Part shown: piece after piece, positions 35,391-44,895 of the stretch
Layout of the letters: each line of letters opens with the position of its first letter
How positions within the stretch are numbered: the stretch's first letter is position 1
Assembly: GCF_003815875.1 (NCBI RefSeq)
Contig: NZ_CP033924.1
Coordinates: 4,154,001 to 4,218,000 of the forward strand
DNA from: Chryseobacterium lactis
GTDB lineage: Bacteria > Bacteroidota > Bacteroidia > Flavobacteriales > Weeksellaceae
DNA length: 64,000 nucleotides
Reading direction: 5' to 3'
The notes under the pieces: generated by a model
Seen by the model: only the letters and a program-made list of their open reading frames with translations
Databases searched by the model: none
Told to the model about the DNA's origin: nothing
Translations under genes and position numbers: made by a program

Positions 35391-36047
35391 ATGAAAGCTT
35401 TAGTAATCGGTGCTACAGGCGCTACAGGAAAGGATTTAGTGAATCAGTTACTCAGTGACAAAGATTTTGAAGAAGTCGATATTTTTGTACGAAAGCCTGT
35501 TGATATTCAGAATGAAAGGCTTAAAGTTCATGTGGTCAATTTTGAAAAACCTGAAGAATGGAAAGACATGGTGAAAGGAGACGTCGCTTTTTCGTGTCTG
35601 GGAACAACTTTAAAGGATGCCGGAAGCAAAGAAGCACAGAAAAAAGTAGACTTTGATTACCAATATGAATTCGCCAAAGCAGCCAGGGAAAATAATGTGG
35701 AAGATTATGTTCTGGTTTCCGCATACGGTGCAAGCCCCGATTCAAAAATTTTCTATTCCAAAATGAAAGGAGAGCTTGAAGAAGCCGTAAAACAACTTCA
35801 TTTCACCAAAATCACCATCTTCAAACCCGGTATGCTGGAAAGGAAAGATTCGGAAAGAACCGGTGAAGTGCTGGGAAGCAGAATTATCAAATTTGCGAAT
35901 AAATTTGGATTACTGGAAAGTCAAAAGCCTTTACCTACTGATATTCTGGCAAAGGCAATGATCAATTCTTCCAAAATAAAAAGTAATGGCTATTCCAGTA
36001 TCAAGCTTGGAAATATCTTTTGTTTTGCTGAGAAAACTAATGAATAA
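35391..36047 (+). CDS. NAD(P)-binding oxidoreductase of the HTATIP2-like SDR type
   Basis: A 218-residue Rossmann protein of the extended atypical SDR group. It opens with ALVIGATGATGKDLVNQLL (nucleotide loop), has FSCLGTTLKDAGSKEA (about 68-83), VLVSAYGAS and the YSKMKGELEE catalytic-type Tyr-x3-Lys (about 122-131). Substrate unknown. Monocistronic, facing the opposite way to both neighbours. Confidence 0.87.
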   Translation: MKALVIGATGATGKDLVNQLLSDKDFEEVDIFVRKPVDIQNERLKVHVVNFEKPEEWKDMVKGDVAFSCLGTTLKDAGSKEAQKKVDFDYQYEFAKAARENNVEDYVLVSAYGASPDSKIFYSKMKGELEEAVKQLHFTKITIFKPGMLERKDSERTGEVLGSRIIKFANKFGLLESQKPLPTDILAKAMINSSKIKSNGYSSIKLGNIFCFAEKTNE

Positions 36048-36100
36048 GTACCAGCTAAAAACTCAAAGAAATTAATAATGAAGGAAGTTATTACCACTTA

Positions 36101-36616
36101 TTATTTTGTGGTTTTACTTCCCATGCTTTGTCCTAATTTTTCATATTCGATGTCATTGGGTTCCCAAAGCTCTATTTTGTTGCCTTCAAGATCCATTATG
36201 TGGACAAATTTCCCGTAATCATAAGTTTCGATCTTATCCACAATGGTCACATTTTCTTTTTTTAACTGATCAACAAGTTTTTCAATATTTTCAACACGGT
36301 AATTGATCATGAAATCTTTTTCAGAAGGTTGAAAGTATTTTGTTTTTTCATTAAATGGACTCCATTGGCTAAATCCTTTTTTTGATTGATCAGCACCCTG
36401 ATACCACTCAAATACAGCGCCATATTCATTGGTATTAAGACCCAGATGATCTTTATACCATTCTCTCATCTTTTTTGGATCTTTAGATTTAAAAAAGATC
36501 CCACCGATACCTGTGACTCTTTTGACATCGTCAGATTGAGCTTCTGTTGCTGCTTTGAAAGCAAATCCTAACATAAAAGAAGCCAGAATGCAAAGGGTAA
36601 AAATTATTTTTTTCAT
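36101..36616 (-). CDS. Exported VOC-superfamily (glyoxalase-like) protein
   Basis: A 171-residue protein with a signal sequence (about 1-21) starting at ATG 36616. The mature part holds the VOC signature GIGGIFFKSKDPKKMREWYKDHLGL and the C-terminal FVHIMDLEGNKIELWEP, which provides a metal-binding Glu in many members. Most VOC proteins are cytoplasmic, so an exported one is slightly unusual. Function unknown. It follows the glutathione peroxidase gene. Confidence 0.85.
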   Translation of the reverse strand: MKKIIFTLCILASFMLGFAFKAATEAQSDDVKRVTGIGGIFFKSKDPKKMREWYKDHLGLNTNEYGAVFEWYQGADQSKKGFSQWSPFNEKTKYFQPSEKDFMINYRVENIEKLVDQLKKENVTIVDKIETYDYGKFVHIMDLEGNKIELWEPNDIEYEKLGQSMGSKTTK

Positions 36617-36641
36617 GAGAAATAGGTTATTTACAATAAAA

Positions 36642-36668
36642 AAAGTGGATGTACTCAACACCCACTTT
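36642..36668 (-). terminator. Terminator of the glutathione peroxidase gene
   Basis: AAAGTGG / CCACTTT inverted repeat; on the minus strand the stem is followed by a run of seven T. Confidence 0.72.
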
Positions 36669-36690
36669 GTAAAAATATACTTTTTTTTAT

Positions 36691-37266
36691 TTATTTCAAA
36701 TATTTCGTAATCGCCTCATCTGTAGGCTTAGTTGTACTTACAAAAGTATCGATTAGCTTTCCGTTTTCATCGATTAAGAATTTGGTGAAGTTCCAAAGGA
36801 TGGTTGTGTTTTTCACCCCGTTTAATTCCTGTTCTGTCAAATATTTAAATATTGGTGCAGTATCATCTCCTTTTACAGAAACTTTAGCTGCCAATGGAAA
36901 CGTTACGCCATAATTTTTCTGGCAAAAAGCTCCGATTTCCGTATTGGTACCAGGCTCCTGGCCTCCAAAATTATTGGCTGGAAAGCCTACGATGATCAAT
37001 TTATCTTTGTATTGTTCGTATACTTTTTCCAGATCCGCATACTGTGGTGTAAAACCACATTCAGAAGCAGTGTTTACAATCAGAATTTTCTTTCCTTTAA
37101 AATCGGCAAAGTTAATTTCTTTGCCGTCAAGGCTTTCTACTTTGAAATCATATATTGTTTTTCCCATAAGTTCTTTGGTTTTAGCTTCAGAAATTTCACT
37201 TTTTTGATTGGTGCAGCTTTGCAGAAATGCAATAAAAGAAAGCAGCAGTAAAAAAACATTTTTCAT
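36691..37266 (-). CDS. Glutathione peroxidase family lipoprotein
   Basis: A 191-residue thiol peroxidase that reduces hydroperoxides, most likely with thioredoxin-like donors. Peroxidatic Cys lies in VNTASECGFTPQY (about 65-77), followed by FPANNFGGQEPG with the catalytic Gln and by ILWNFTKFLID with Trp and Asn. An SPII signal with lipobox LQSC (Cys18) places it in the periplasm tied to a membrane, unlike the cytoplasmic BtuE type. Lies in a run of same-strand envelope genes. Confidence 0.93.
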   Translation of the reverse strand: MKNVFLLLLSFIAFLQSCTNQKSEISEAKTKELMGKTIYDFKVESLDGKEINFADFKGKKILIVNTASECGFTPQYADLEKVYEQYKDKLIIVGFPANNFGGQEPGTNTEIGAFCQKNYGVTFPLAAKVSVKGDDTAPIFKYLTEQELNGVKNTTILWNFTKFLIDENGKLIDTFVSTTKPTDEAITKYLK

Positions 37267-37302
37267 TTTTATAAATTTTAAGCAGCTTGACTGCAGTTGA
37301 GT

Positions 37303-37965
37303 TTAAAACTTAAAAATATTAGCCGGAAATACTTTATTCACATCAATTTTGTTGAATAACATCACATAATCTCCGTCTTTCTTGGTGCTTGAAGATTCAA
37401 TCCTGAAAGGCATCGTAAGGTTTCCCGCCTTTTTATAATCGGAATAGATTACCGTTTCATCTTTTTTCACTTCTTTTAAAAGCATATATGTTTTGGTATC
37501 GAAAAAATAGAGATTTTTATTCACATTCTTTGTCAATTCTACTTTGTGACAATAGATCTCTCCTACTTTTTCCTTTCCAAGGTATTTGGCTTCAAAACCT
37601 TTATTTTCCCAATCGATAAAATCGTTGTCGAAGCTTTCAGGCACATATTCAGGATATACCTGAAGTTTATTGGCAGCATAGTTCATGGCATAGCCTTTAT
37701 TACCGTCAAAACCTTCAATAGCAGTTTCTTTTCCTCCGGTTACAATCAATGTTTTAGTAAGATTTGGGCGCTGCTGATAGATTTTAATAGGATATTCATC
37801 TTTGATTCCCAACACCACTTTTCCCTGAAGGAGTACCGAGTTTAAGAGCTTCCAATTTGTCAATCCTCCGGATAATTCAATATTTTTATCAATGATCTCC
37901 TTTGCAGTCTGTGCAAAAATTAAATGTGAAAATATCAGGCCAAATACTAAAAGTAACTTCTTCAT
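37303..37965 (-). CDS. LolA-like outer-membrane lipoprotein-sorting-type protein
   Basis: A 220-residue secreted protein with signal peptide (1-18, IFAQ). The mature protein begins TAKEIIDKNIELSGG and continues as an unbroken beta-sheet pattern (YPIKIYQQRPNLTKTLIV, EIYCHKVELTKN, YFFDTKTYMLLKEV) seen in LolA/LolB-fold proteins. Flavobacterial paralogues of this type are usually of unknown cargo; the true LolA is normally elsewhere, so no symbol is given. Confidence 0.75.
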   Translation of the reverse strand: MKKLLLVFGLIFSHLIFAQTAKEIIDKNIELSGGLTNWKLLNSVLLQGKVVLGIKDEYPIKIYQQRPNLTKTLIVTGGKETAIEGFDGNKGYAMNYAANKLQVYPEYVPESFDNDFIDWENKGFEAKYLGKEKVGEIYCHKVELTKNVNKNLYFFDTKTYMLLKEVKKDETVIYSDYKKAGNLTMPFRIESSSTKKDGDYVMLFNKIDVNKVFPANIFKF

Positions 37966-38055
37966 TAATTTTATTTATAAATTCAAATATAAGGGGATTT
38001 AAGCGAAATTGCAAAAAGGGTGAGAAGCGAATCCAGCTTTTACCTCACGACATTT

Positions 38056-38778
38056 TTAAATTAATTTTCTTGCTTTTTCTAAATCCTCCGGGGTATCAAT
38101 ACCTACACCAACGAAATTGGTTTCAATCATTTTGATTTTCATTCCGTATTCCAGGTAGCGGATACATTCAATTTTTTCTGATATTTCAAGGGGTTTCATT
38201 TCCAATTTTGAAAATTGTAATAAAGCCTCTTTTCTGAAAGCATATACTCCAATATGTTTAAAATAGCTTATATCATAAGAAATTTCTCTATGAAAAGGAA
38301 TAACAGAACGGCTGAAATAAAGGGCGAAACCATTGTTATCCGTAATTACTTTTACGTTGTTGGGGTTTTCAATTTCGTTTTTTTCAAATAATTTTATTTT
38401 TAAAGATGCTAAAGAAACTTCCTTATTGTCATCTTTTTTGAAAACTTCGATCAGCTGTTGTAAAGGTTCCAGTTTAAGGAAAGGTTCATCACCCTGAACA
38501 TTGATCACAATATCACAATCAATATTCTCTACCGCTTCAGCAATGCGGTCACTTCCCGTCTCATGTTGCCCCGTCATTACAGCTTTTCCACCGTTTTTCA
38601 CAATTTCATCCATAATAATTTCAGAATCTGTAGCAATAAACACCTCATCAAACAGTCCTGTTTCTACTACATTCTGATAGGTTGTGGTGATCACGGTTTT
38701 TTCTCCTAAAATCTGCATTAATTTCCCCGGAAAACGGCTTGCTTCGTATCGTGCAGGAATAACAGCGATTATTTTCAT
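38056..38778 (-). CDS. kdsB: CMP-Kdo synthetase (3-deoxy-manno-octulosonate cytidylyltransferase)
   Basis: Activates Kdo as CMP-Kdo for LPS core assembly. The 240-residue protein shows [15 protein letters not shown] (about 6-20), [26 protein letters not shown] in two halves with the metal-binding Asp, and the C-terminal [14 protein letters not shown]. It complements kdsA at 15464-16273, though not in the same operon. Confidence 0.97.
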   Translation of the reverse strand: MKIIAVIPARYEASRFPGKLMQILGEKTVITTTYQNVVETGLFDEVFIATDSEIIMDEIVKNGGKAVMTGQHETGSDRIAEAVENIDCDIVINVQGDEPFLKLEPLQQLIEVFKKDDNKEVSLASLKIKLFEKNEIENPNNVKVITDNNGFALYFSRSVIPFHREISYDISYFKHIGVYAFRKEALLQFSKLEMKPLEISEKIECIRYLEYGMKIKMIETNFVGVGIDTPEDLEKARKLI

Positions 38779-38947
38779 TCAATAAAAATATTAATTAAGT
38801 ATTTCCAAACCATCATTTCAAAAGATGAATGATATGGCTTATTCAGACCAAAAATAGTGAAAACTATTTTAGTTTGTTCTATAAAATGCGGCATTCTGCT
38901 CCACTGTTTTGTAAATCATCTAATTTCCATCCTTTTCAAAAAACAAA

Positions 38948-38978
38948 ATTCCCACATTTTCATTAAAAATGTGAGAAT
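38948..38978 (-). terminator. Terminator of the PAP2 phosphatase gene
   Basis: A 13-bp inverted repeat with one mismatch (ATTCCCACATTTT / AAAATGTGAGAAT). T-rich sequence follows on the minus strand. It lies 34 bases beyond the stop at 39012. Confidence 0.68.
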
Positions 38979-39011
38979 TGGGTATAGATTTTTATTAAAT
39001 GAGTCGATGAT

Positions 39012-40004
39012 TTAAAAAGATAGTTTTACTCCTACCATATTGTATTCCCATTGTCGAGACGCCATAAGGTCAAATTTATATTTTGTTTTTCCTATTGTTC
39101 CTTCTGTCGAAGTATATCGGCTTTTTGAGATTGTTTTTCCTATAAAATATCCCATTAACAGCGCTAGCGGATAGTCTGAAGCCCAGTGTACTTTACTTTG
39201 CATCATTTGAAAACATAAAGCTCCTGCTAAGGTATATCCTACCGGTTTGATCCATACGGCATCGGGGTAATTATCTGCAATCACTGTAATCCCGGCCATA
39301 AACGTTGTTAAGTGTCCTGACGGCATTGCATCATAATTGGATGTATTTTTACCAAATGCTGAAAAACTCGGGAACGGGTTCCAGGCTCCTCCTTTATTAC
39401 CATTTTCTTCTGCAATAAACGGACTTTCTCTTCCGGTAATCCTTTTAATCGTCTGTGTGAAAACTCCGGAAAGAATTAAACTTTCCATCAATCCGCTTGC
39501 TGTGGCTTGAGCTCTGTAGTCATTTTTAATCAAACCATAGGTTCCGAAACCGATTCCTAGTAGCACCAATGTAGAACCATTTCCAATCAGATATAATGTT
39601 GACCCGATATCTTTTGGGATTTTAAAAACACCTCCAAGTTTGGTATAGTTATTATCCTTATCCATTCCCCATCTTTCGCCTAACTCTCTTGAATTATCAA
39701 TTAATTTCTGATCAAACGGCAACAGGATCAATGTTGAAGCCACTGCACCTCCCAGATAATATGCATGATCTTTAGCTACAAAGTCTTTGTTGGTATTAAT
39801 AAAGTTTCGGGGCAGCTTGGTTACAAAATCCAGAAGTTTTGGCTTTGGATAGGTTCTTACAGAGCCGTCTTTCAACGTATAGGTTTGTACTTTTGGTAAA
39901 TCTTTGGATAGTTCGTGTGGTAATTCATTAATCTGCAATGTATCTGTTTCCTGTGAACATACTAATATAGAGACAGGTAATAGCAGAAATCTCAATTTTT
40001 TCAT
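39012..40004 (-). CDS. PAP2-family membrane phosphatase
   Basis: A 330-residue envelope protein with a signal peptide (about 1-17), several hydrophobic stretches, and the three PAP2 motifs: KRITGRESP (187-195), PSGH (228-231) and SKVHWASDYP (270-279), which hold the phosphatase His and Asp. It may hydrolyse lipid phosphates such as undecaprenyl pyrophosphate or lipid A phosphates. The ATG at 40004 is used rather than an upstream TTG since it opens the signal peptide. The C-terminal segment has an outer-membrane-like YNMVGVKLSF ending. Confidence 0.88.
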   Translation of the reverse strand: MKKLRFLLLPVSILVCSQETDTLQINELPHELSKDLPKVQTYTLKDGSVRTYPKPKLLDFVTKLPRNFINTNKDFVAKDHAYYLGGAVASTLILLPFDQKLIDNSRELGERWGMDKDNNYTKLGGVFKIPKDIGSTLYLIGNGSTLVLLGIGFGTYGLIKNDYRAQATASGLMESLILSGVFTQTIKRITGRESPFIAEENGNKGGAWNPFPSFSAFGKNTSNYDAMPSGHLTTFMAGITVIADNYPDAVWIKPVGYTLAGALCFQMMQSKVHWASDYPLALLMGYFIGKTISKSRYTSTEGTIGKTKYKFDLMASRQWEYNMVGVKLSF

Positions 40005-40132
40005 CGTCGTCGTTTTCAACCTTATTTATTCTTAGTTTATAAAAGCCCCAAAGGTAATTCCTAGTGGACTTTACTACAAAATATTTATTTAATTTTTAAG
40101 GTTTATTTAATTTTTTTCATATTAAACTGCGA

Positions 40133-40722
40133 TCAGTTGATGTATTTAATCAAAAAAATAATTCCATAGATCCAGAAAATATACAAAGAGGAATAAAAAA
40201 GTCCGAAATATATACTTTTTAAAAGGTTACCCTTGCATTTCCCTGAATTTTTAAACACCAATCGTAAAGCTCTGAAAAAAATCCAGTATAACATTGCACT
40301 TAGGGATAAAACGGAAGACCAGAAGAAAAGTCCGAGTAAAGGTAAAAGAAATACCAGCAATATTGAAAATACGATCCATAGAACAAGAGAAAGAATAGCT
40401 CCTCCTATTCCATCTCCCACATCCGGAGGATCAATTTCGAAACCATTTATTGTTGGTGTTTTGCTAACATATCGTTTTAACCTTTCACTGTTTAAAATCC
40501 TTCCGATATTACTTTTAATTTTAAACCAAAATATAACCCTAAGGTGATAAACAAGAAAAATGATCCTGCCAAAATAGATGTTGATGCAATAGAGTTTTGA
40601 AACAAAGAACGATGAGAAGCTATTCCTGAAATCCATACACAAAGAATTACCAGTGCAATAATGGCTAATGTTGAATAAAATAAATACTTTGTTTCAAGAA
40701 AATATTTAGAGGAAAGCTTCAT
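40133..40722 (-). CDS. Multi-pass membrane protein split by a -1 frameshift at a slippery heptamer
   Basis: Two overlapping minus-strand frames: 40722-40492 (76 residues, starts MKLSSKYFLE, two membrane helices) and 40133-40642 (no good start; about four hydrophobic segments in its last 110 residues). Joining them at the heptamer T TTA AAA (40525-40519), in frame in the first ORF, gives one 196-residue protein in which YFGLK runs into IKSNIGRILNSERLKRY. The joint falls just after a helix in a charged region. Explanations are programmed frameshifting, a real mutation, or a sequence error. Family not recognised. The conserved-looking PPDVGDGIGGAI lies mid-protein. Confidence 0.65.
40519..40525 (-). 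promoter_or_regulatory. Slippery heptamer T TTA AAA
   Basis: Canonical X XXY YYZ heptamer in the zero frame of the upstream membrane ORF; slipping back one base continues in the frame of the downstream ORF, whereas the zero frame stops nine codons after the heptamer. Confidence 0.5.
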
Positions 40723-40744
40723 AGATGTGTTTTATATAAAAAAA

Positions 40745-40821
40745 GCTTCGACTCCACTTAGCTTGACACGGCTAATATGATTGAGTTGTTTTAACGATGT
40801 CATGCTAAGCGAAGTCGAAGC
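40745..40821. repeat. Dispersed inverted repeat, family D
   Basis: Arms GCTTCGACTCCACTTAGCTT... (40745-40768) and TGTCATGCTAAGCGAAGTCG... (40798-40821) pair at 21 of 24 positions around a 29-base loop. The arm text (TGTCATGCT-AGCGAAGTCGAAGC) is, from memory, a common intergenic sequence in this genus. Only one copy lies in this window. Confidence 0.65.
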
Positions 40822-40839
40822 ATATATTGTATGTAGAGA

Positions 40840-42093
40840 TTACTTTAAGTTGTTCAAAGCACTTTCTAATTTCGGAAGCATTACTTTGATCTCATCGATC
40901 GCTAATCCTCCTACAGAAGCACGGAACCAAGGTTCAGATTTCTCTTCTCCAAATGCTGAGAAAGGAACTAAAGCAACTCCTGCATCATTGATAAGGTAGA
41001 ATACCAGATCAGAAGAGTTTTCAATAGCACCACCGTCAGGTTTTGTTTTTCCGATATAATCTAATTTGATCGTCAGATAAAGAGCTCCCATCGGTTCAAT
41101 ACTGTCAACAGCAAGTCCTTTTGCTTTCAAATCCTGAATTCCTCCGTGTAGAACTTTTAAGCTGTTTTCAAGTTTTCCTTTGAAATCTTCTACAAATACA
41201 TTTACGTTTTCAGGGTTTTCGTAGAATTTTGCAGTAGCTTCCTGCTCCGGTTTTGGCGCCCACGCTCCAACGTGAGTAAGAAGAGCCTTCATTTTATCAA
41301 TGATATGAGCAGGCCCGAATCCCCAACCTACACGTACCCCTGTTGCAGCAAGACATTTAGAAATACCGTCAATATATATCGTATATTCTTTCATTTCAGG
41401 GAAAAGAGAAACGGGATCTACATGTTCTGCACCAAAAGTAAGGTTAGAATAGATCTGGTCATACATCAGGTATAACGGTTTTTGATCTTCTCCTCTTTTT
41501 TTGTTTTCAGCGATCACCAGCTCACAGATTTCTGAAAGTTGCTCTCTTGTAAACATTGTCCCCGTAGGGTTCAACGGTGAACAAAGAGCTAGTAAAACAG
41601 CTCCATCCAAATGAGGTCTCAAATCATCTGCCGTTGGCAAAAAGTTAGTTTCCGGCTTTGTCTTCACTTCTACTGCATTGGCAGAAGTAAGGTAAGCATA
41701 GTGGTTGTTATTCCAAGACGGTGTAGGATATATTACTTTATCTCCTTCGTCTACGATTGTTTTGTATACGGCATAAATCAATGGTCTTGATCCTGCTGTA
41801 ATCAAAATATCGTTAGGAGAATAATCCAGGTTCCATCTGTTTTTTAAGTCTTTGGAAACTTCTGTTCTTAAAGATAAAAGTCCGTTGGCAGGTGGATAAT
41901 TTGTCAGATTATTCTGATAGGCTTTCTGAATCTCTTCCTTCAGCAATGCCGGAATAGGATAGATATTAGAATTCAGATCACCAATAGTAAGATTGGCAAT
42001 TTCTGCTCCCTTTGCTTTTAGATCATTTACTTCGTTACCAATTTTTACAATCTCAGAACCGATCAGGTTCGCTGCTAATTTTGAAACTTTCAC
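40840..42093 (-). CDS. Class I/II aminotransferase (aspartate-aminotransferase-like)
   Basis: A 417-residue fold-type I PLP enzyme. Motifs: NPTG in CSPLNPTGTMFTREQL (about 172-187), the PLP-binding YDQIYSNLTF, and the Schiff-base Lys in IDGISKCLAATGVRVGWGF (about 247-265). The final Arg for the substrate carboxylate is in PWFRASVGG. Specificity is not evident. It is the last gene of an apparent operon with a lipoprotein and a phosphohexomutase (gaps of 21 and 17 bases). Confidence 0.92.
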   Translation of the reverse strand: MKVSKLAANLIGSEIVKIGNEVNDLKAKGAEIANLTIGDLNSNIYPIPALLKEEIQKAYQNNLTNYPPANGLLSLRTEVSKDLKNRWNLDYSPNDILITAGSRPLIYAVYKTIVDEGDKVIYPTPSWNNNHYAYLTSANAVEVKTKPETNFLPTADDLRPHLDGAVLLALCSPLNPTGTMFTREQLSEICELVIAENKKRGEDQKPLYLMYDQIYSNLTFGAEHVDPVSLFPEMKEYTIYIDGISKCLAATGVRVGWGFGPAHIIDKMKALLTHVGAWAPKPEQEATAKFYENPENVNVFVEDFKGKLENSLKVLHGGIQDLKAKGLAVDSIEPMGALYLTIKLDYIGKTKPDGGAIENSSDLVFYLINDAGVALVPFSAFGEEKSEPWFRASVGGLAIDEIKVMLPKLESALNNLK

Positions 42094-42114
42094 TTTATTC
42101 TTATTTAAAATTTA

Positions 42115-43032
42115 CTAATAATTTCTTTCTATATTGATTCTCTTCTCAATTTGATCTACCGGCATTTGGGCATCAAAAAGGGCTATTAGTTCTTTTGCTT
42201 TTTTTGCCGTATTGGAATTCGGATATTTTTTTATAATTCTGCTGAATTCCGCTCTGTTTTCATCGTATAGTTTTCCGTCTCCCTTTTCATAGTTTCTTTC
42301 AAAGGTTGGCGTGTTGTCCATTCCTAACAAATAGTCATACAGATAATTATTATAATTCTGTTTCACCGTTTTAATCAATTTGCTGTTGGGATATTTATTC
42401 ATGAAATTTTCCCAGAACATCAATCTGTCACCCAATTCTTCCCAAGTAATAATTAATCCGGCATCTGCTGCGTAATTGCTTTCACTTTCTTTGTCAGTTT
42501 GTGAAATATAGGCATTATAATCAGGAGTGACTTTATTTTTAAAAATAGAAGAATAATATCCCGGAATAGTCCATATTTCAGTCATTCCTTCTCCTACTTC
42601 TCTAAATTCAAGACCTGTTTTTTTTAATTCAGCCGAAAGCTTTTTTACATTTTCAGGAAGCTTATAAGATTCGCTTTCAGAATCATAGTAATTGATATAT
42701 TTATCCAAAATACCGATATGCAATTTGCTGAGACCTTCAATATATTTTTCTCTGATCTTAGCAAAATCTTCGTATCGTTTATTATTCTGTTCAGGACTTC
42801 CTGTTGCTATATCCTGCTCTGTTTTGGACTTGTAATATTCAAGGGATTTAATATAATCCTCAGTTGTATTTTTAGAAGAATATGCCGTATCAATTGGCTT
42901 ATATAATTCTTCTTTGACCTCTGTTTTAGCAATTGAATCATTCGCAGGCTGCTTACCGGAAGTTGCAGCTTCCTTTTTACAGGAAACTACAAAAACGGAT
43001 ATCATACAAATTGCTGTAATTCTTTTTATCAT
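42115..43032 (-). CDS. Lipoprotein of unknown function in the pgm operon
   Basis: A 305-residue lipoprotein: lipobox VVSC at Cys17, then KKEAATSG linker and a helical soluble domain. Tail segments FMNKYPNSKLIKTVKQNY and IIKKYPNSNTAKKAKELI read like TPR or outer-membrane assembly lipoprotein repeats (two PNS...K helices). It stands between phosphohexomutase and aminotransferase with very short gaps, so they are co-transcribed, but no shared pathway is obvious. Confidence 0.75.
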   Translation of the reverse strand: MIKRITAICMISVFVVSCKKEAATSGKQPANDSIAKTEVKEELYKPIDTAYSSKNTTEDYIKSLEYYKSKTEQDIATGSPEQNNKRYEDFAKIREKYIEGLSKLHIGILDKYINYYDSESESYKLPENVKKLSAELKKTGLEFREVGEGMTEIWTIPGYYSSIFKNKVTPDYNAYISQTDKESESNYAADAGLIITWEELGDRLMFWENFMNKYPNSKLIKTVKQNYNNYLYDYLLGMDNTPTFERNYEKGDGKLYDENRAEFSRIIKKYPNSNTAKKAKELIALFDAQMPVDQIEKRINIERNY

Positions 43033-43049
43033 TTGTTCCGATCAGGAAA

Positions 43050-44765
43050 TTAATCCAGTTTTAAATCTGTTTTAACAGCCTGAATTTTAGCTTCCAATGA
43101 TTCTAATTTATTTTTAAAATCTGCTTCAGAAGAGATAGAGTCTTTTACTGAAACATAAAATTTAATCTTAGGCTCTGTTCCTGAAGGTCTTACACAAACT
43201 TTTGTTCCATCCTGAGTATAATAAATCAATACATTCGATTTTGGAATATCGTTCATTACTTTCTTTTCACCTGTAGAAACTGTAAGGCTTGTCTGTTCCT
43301 TGAAATCCTTCACTTCTTCCACTAATGATCCTGCTAATTCTTTTGGAGGATTTTCACGGAAATTTTTCATCATATTCTGAATTTCTTCAGCACCTTCTCT
43401 TCCTTTTCTTACAATGTTGATTAATCCTTCATAGTACATTCCCAAATCTTCATAGATCTCGATCATATACTGATACATCGTTTTTCCGTTGGCTTTACAC
43501 CATGCAGCAATTTCACAAGCTAAAAGGATACTTCCGCACGAATCTTTATCACGCACAAAATCTCCGGTCATGAAACCAAAACTTTCTTCACCTCCGCAAA
43601 CAAATTTTTGTGTTCCTTCCGCTTCACGGATCATTTTTCCGATCCATTTGAATCCTGTAAGACCTACTTTACATTCCACTCCGAATTTCTGCGCGATATC
43701 ATAGAAAATATCTGAGGTAACAATCGTAGAACCAATGAATTCTTTTCCTGTGATTCTCTCTTGTTTTCTCCATTCATTCAAGATGTAATAGGTAAGGATC
43801 GTATTGGTCTGGTTACCGTTTAACAATTGCATTTCACCATCAAGGTTTCTTACGGCAATTCCTAATCTGTCACCATCCGGATCTGTTCCGATCACAATAT
43901 CTGCATTGGTAATTCTTGCCAGATCCAATGCCATTTCCAACGCTGCAGGCTCTTCCGGATTTGGAGAATCTACGGTTGGAAAATTCCCGCTTGGAATCAT
44001 TTGTTCTTTTACAAGATCTATCTTTTTAAATCCGGCTTTTTCCAATGCTTTTGGAATTGTTGTATAAGTTGTACCGTGAATAGAAGTGAAAACAATATTT
44101 AAATTTCCTTTCCCAACATTCTGATAGGTAGAATTTTCGATACAAGCATCAATATATATATCATCCTGCTCCTCTCCGACCCATTCGATCAGATCATCAT
44201 TTCCATTGAATTTAATTTCATCAAATTTCACAGAATATACCTCATTGATGATCGCTTCATCATTTGGCGGGACAATTTGTGCTCCGTCATTCCAGTACAC
44301 TTTATAACCGTTGTACTCTGGTGGATTGTGAGAAGCCGTTAATACAATTCCTCCGTTACATTTTTTATCACGAACCGTGAAAGAAAGCTCAGGAGTCGGT
44401 CGGTGATCTTTGAAAAGCAATACTTTTATGCCATTGGCAGTCAAAACATCAGCTACCAATTTTCCGAATTCTTTTGAGTTATTACGAACATCATAAGCGA
44501 TGGCTACTTTGATCTCTTCGCCCTTGAATTGTGCCAGCATATAATTGGCCAATCCCTGAGTTGCCTGTCCTAATGTATATTTGTTTAAGCGATTGGTTCC
44601 TACTCCCATTATTCCACGCATTCCTCCTGTCCCAAATTCCAATTCTCTGTAAAAAGAATCTTCCAGATCAGGAGAATTGCTGTCGATTAATAATTGTACA
44701 GCATCTCTCGTTTCTTTATCAAACGTATCACTTAACCAAAGTTTCGCTTTTTCTAATGTTGTCAT
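43050..44765 (-). CDS. Alpha-D-phosphohexomutase (phosphoglucomutase/phosphomannomutase)
   Basis: A 571-residue enzyme that interconverts hexose 1- and 6-phosphates. The phosphoserine loop is TASHNPPEYNGYKVYW (about 140-155), metal loop is GTDPDGDRLGIAV (about 304-316), sugar loop CGGEESFGF and phosphate loop VCVRPSGTEPKIKFY near the C-terminus. The length and loops match the longer PgcA-type family. The start at 44765 (MTTLEKAKLW) is chosen over an upstream in-frame Met lacking family sequence. First gene of the operon. Confidence 0.94.
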   Translation of the reverse strand: MTTLEKAKLWLSDTFDKETRDAVQLLIDSNSPDLEDSFYRELEFGTGGMRGIMGVGTNRLNKYTLGQATQGLANYMLAQFKGEEIKVAIAYDVRNNSKEFGKLVADVLTANGIKVLLFKDHRPTPELSFTVRDKKCNGGIVLTASHNPPEYNGYKVYWNDGAQIVPPNDEAIINEVYSVKFDEIKFNGNDDLIEWVGEEQDDIYIDACIENSTYQNVGKGNLNIVFTSIHGTTYTTIPKALEKAGFKKIDLVKEQMIPSGNFPTVDSPNPEEPAALEMALDLARITNADIVIGTDPDGDRLGIAVRNLDGEMQLLNGNQTNTILTYYILNEWRKQERITGKEFIGSTIVTSDIFYDIAQKFGVECKVGLTGFKWIGKMIREAEGTQKFVCGGEESFGFMTGDFVRDKDSCGSILLACEIAAWCKANGKTMYQYMIEIYEDLGMYYEGLINIVRKGREGAEEIQNMMKNFRENPPKELAGSLVEEVKDFKEQTSLTVSTGEKKVMNDIPKSNVLIYYTQDGTKVCVRPSGTEPKIKFYVSVKDSISSEADFKNKLESLEAKIQAVKTDLKLD

Positions 44766-44895
44766 ATTTATGTTAAATTTTTGAAGGGCAATAGTTATGT
44801 TGTATTGACTCAAACTTCTGCCTTTATTTATTATTTTATTTTTTAATTTAAAAACTGGAAAAAGAAGTATGATAAACTACCGGTTCTCCCGGCTT

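Noticed and set aside
40133..40642. Second membrane frame read as an independent gene
   Set aside because: It lacks a good start codon in its own frame and its first ~40 residues are complement-like noise; the joined reading through the slippery heptamer gives a single sensible protein.
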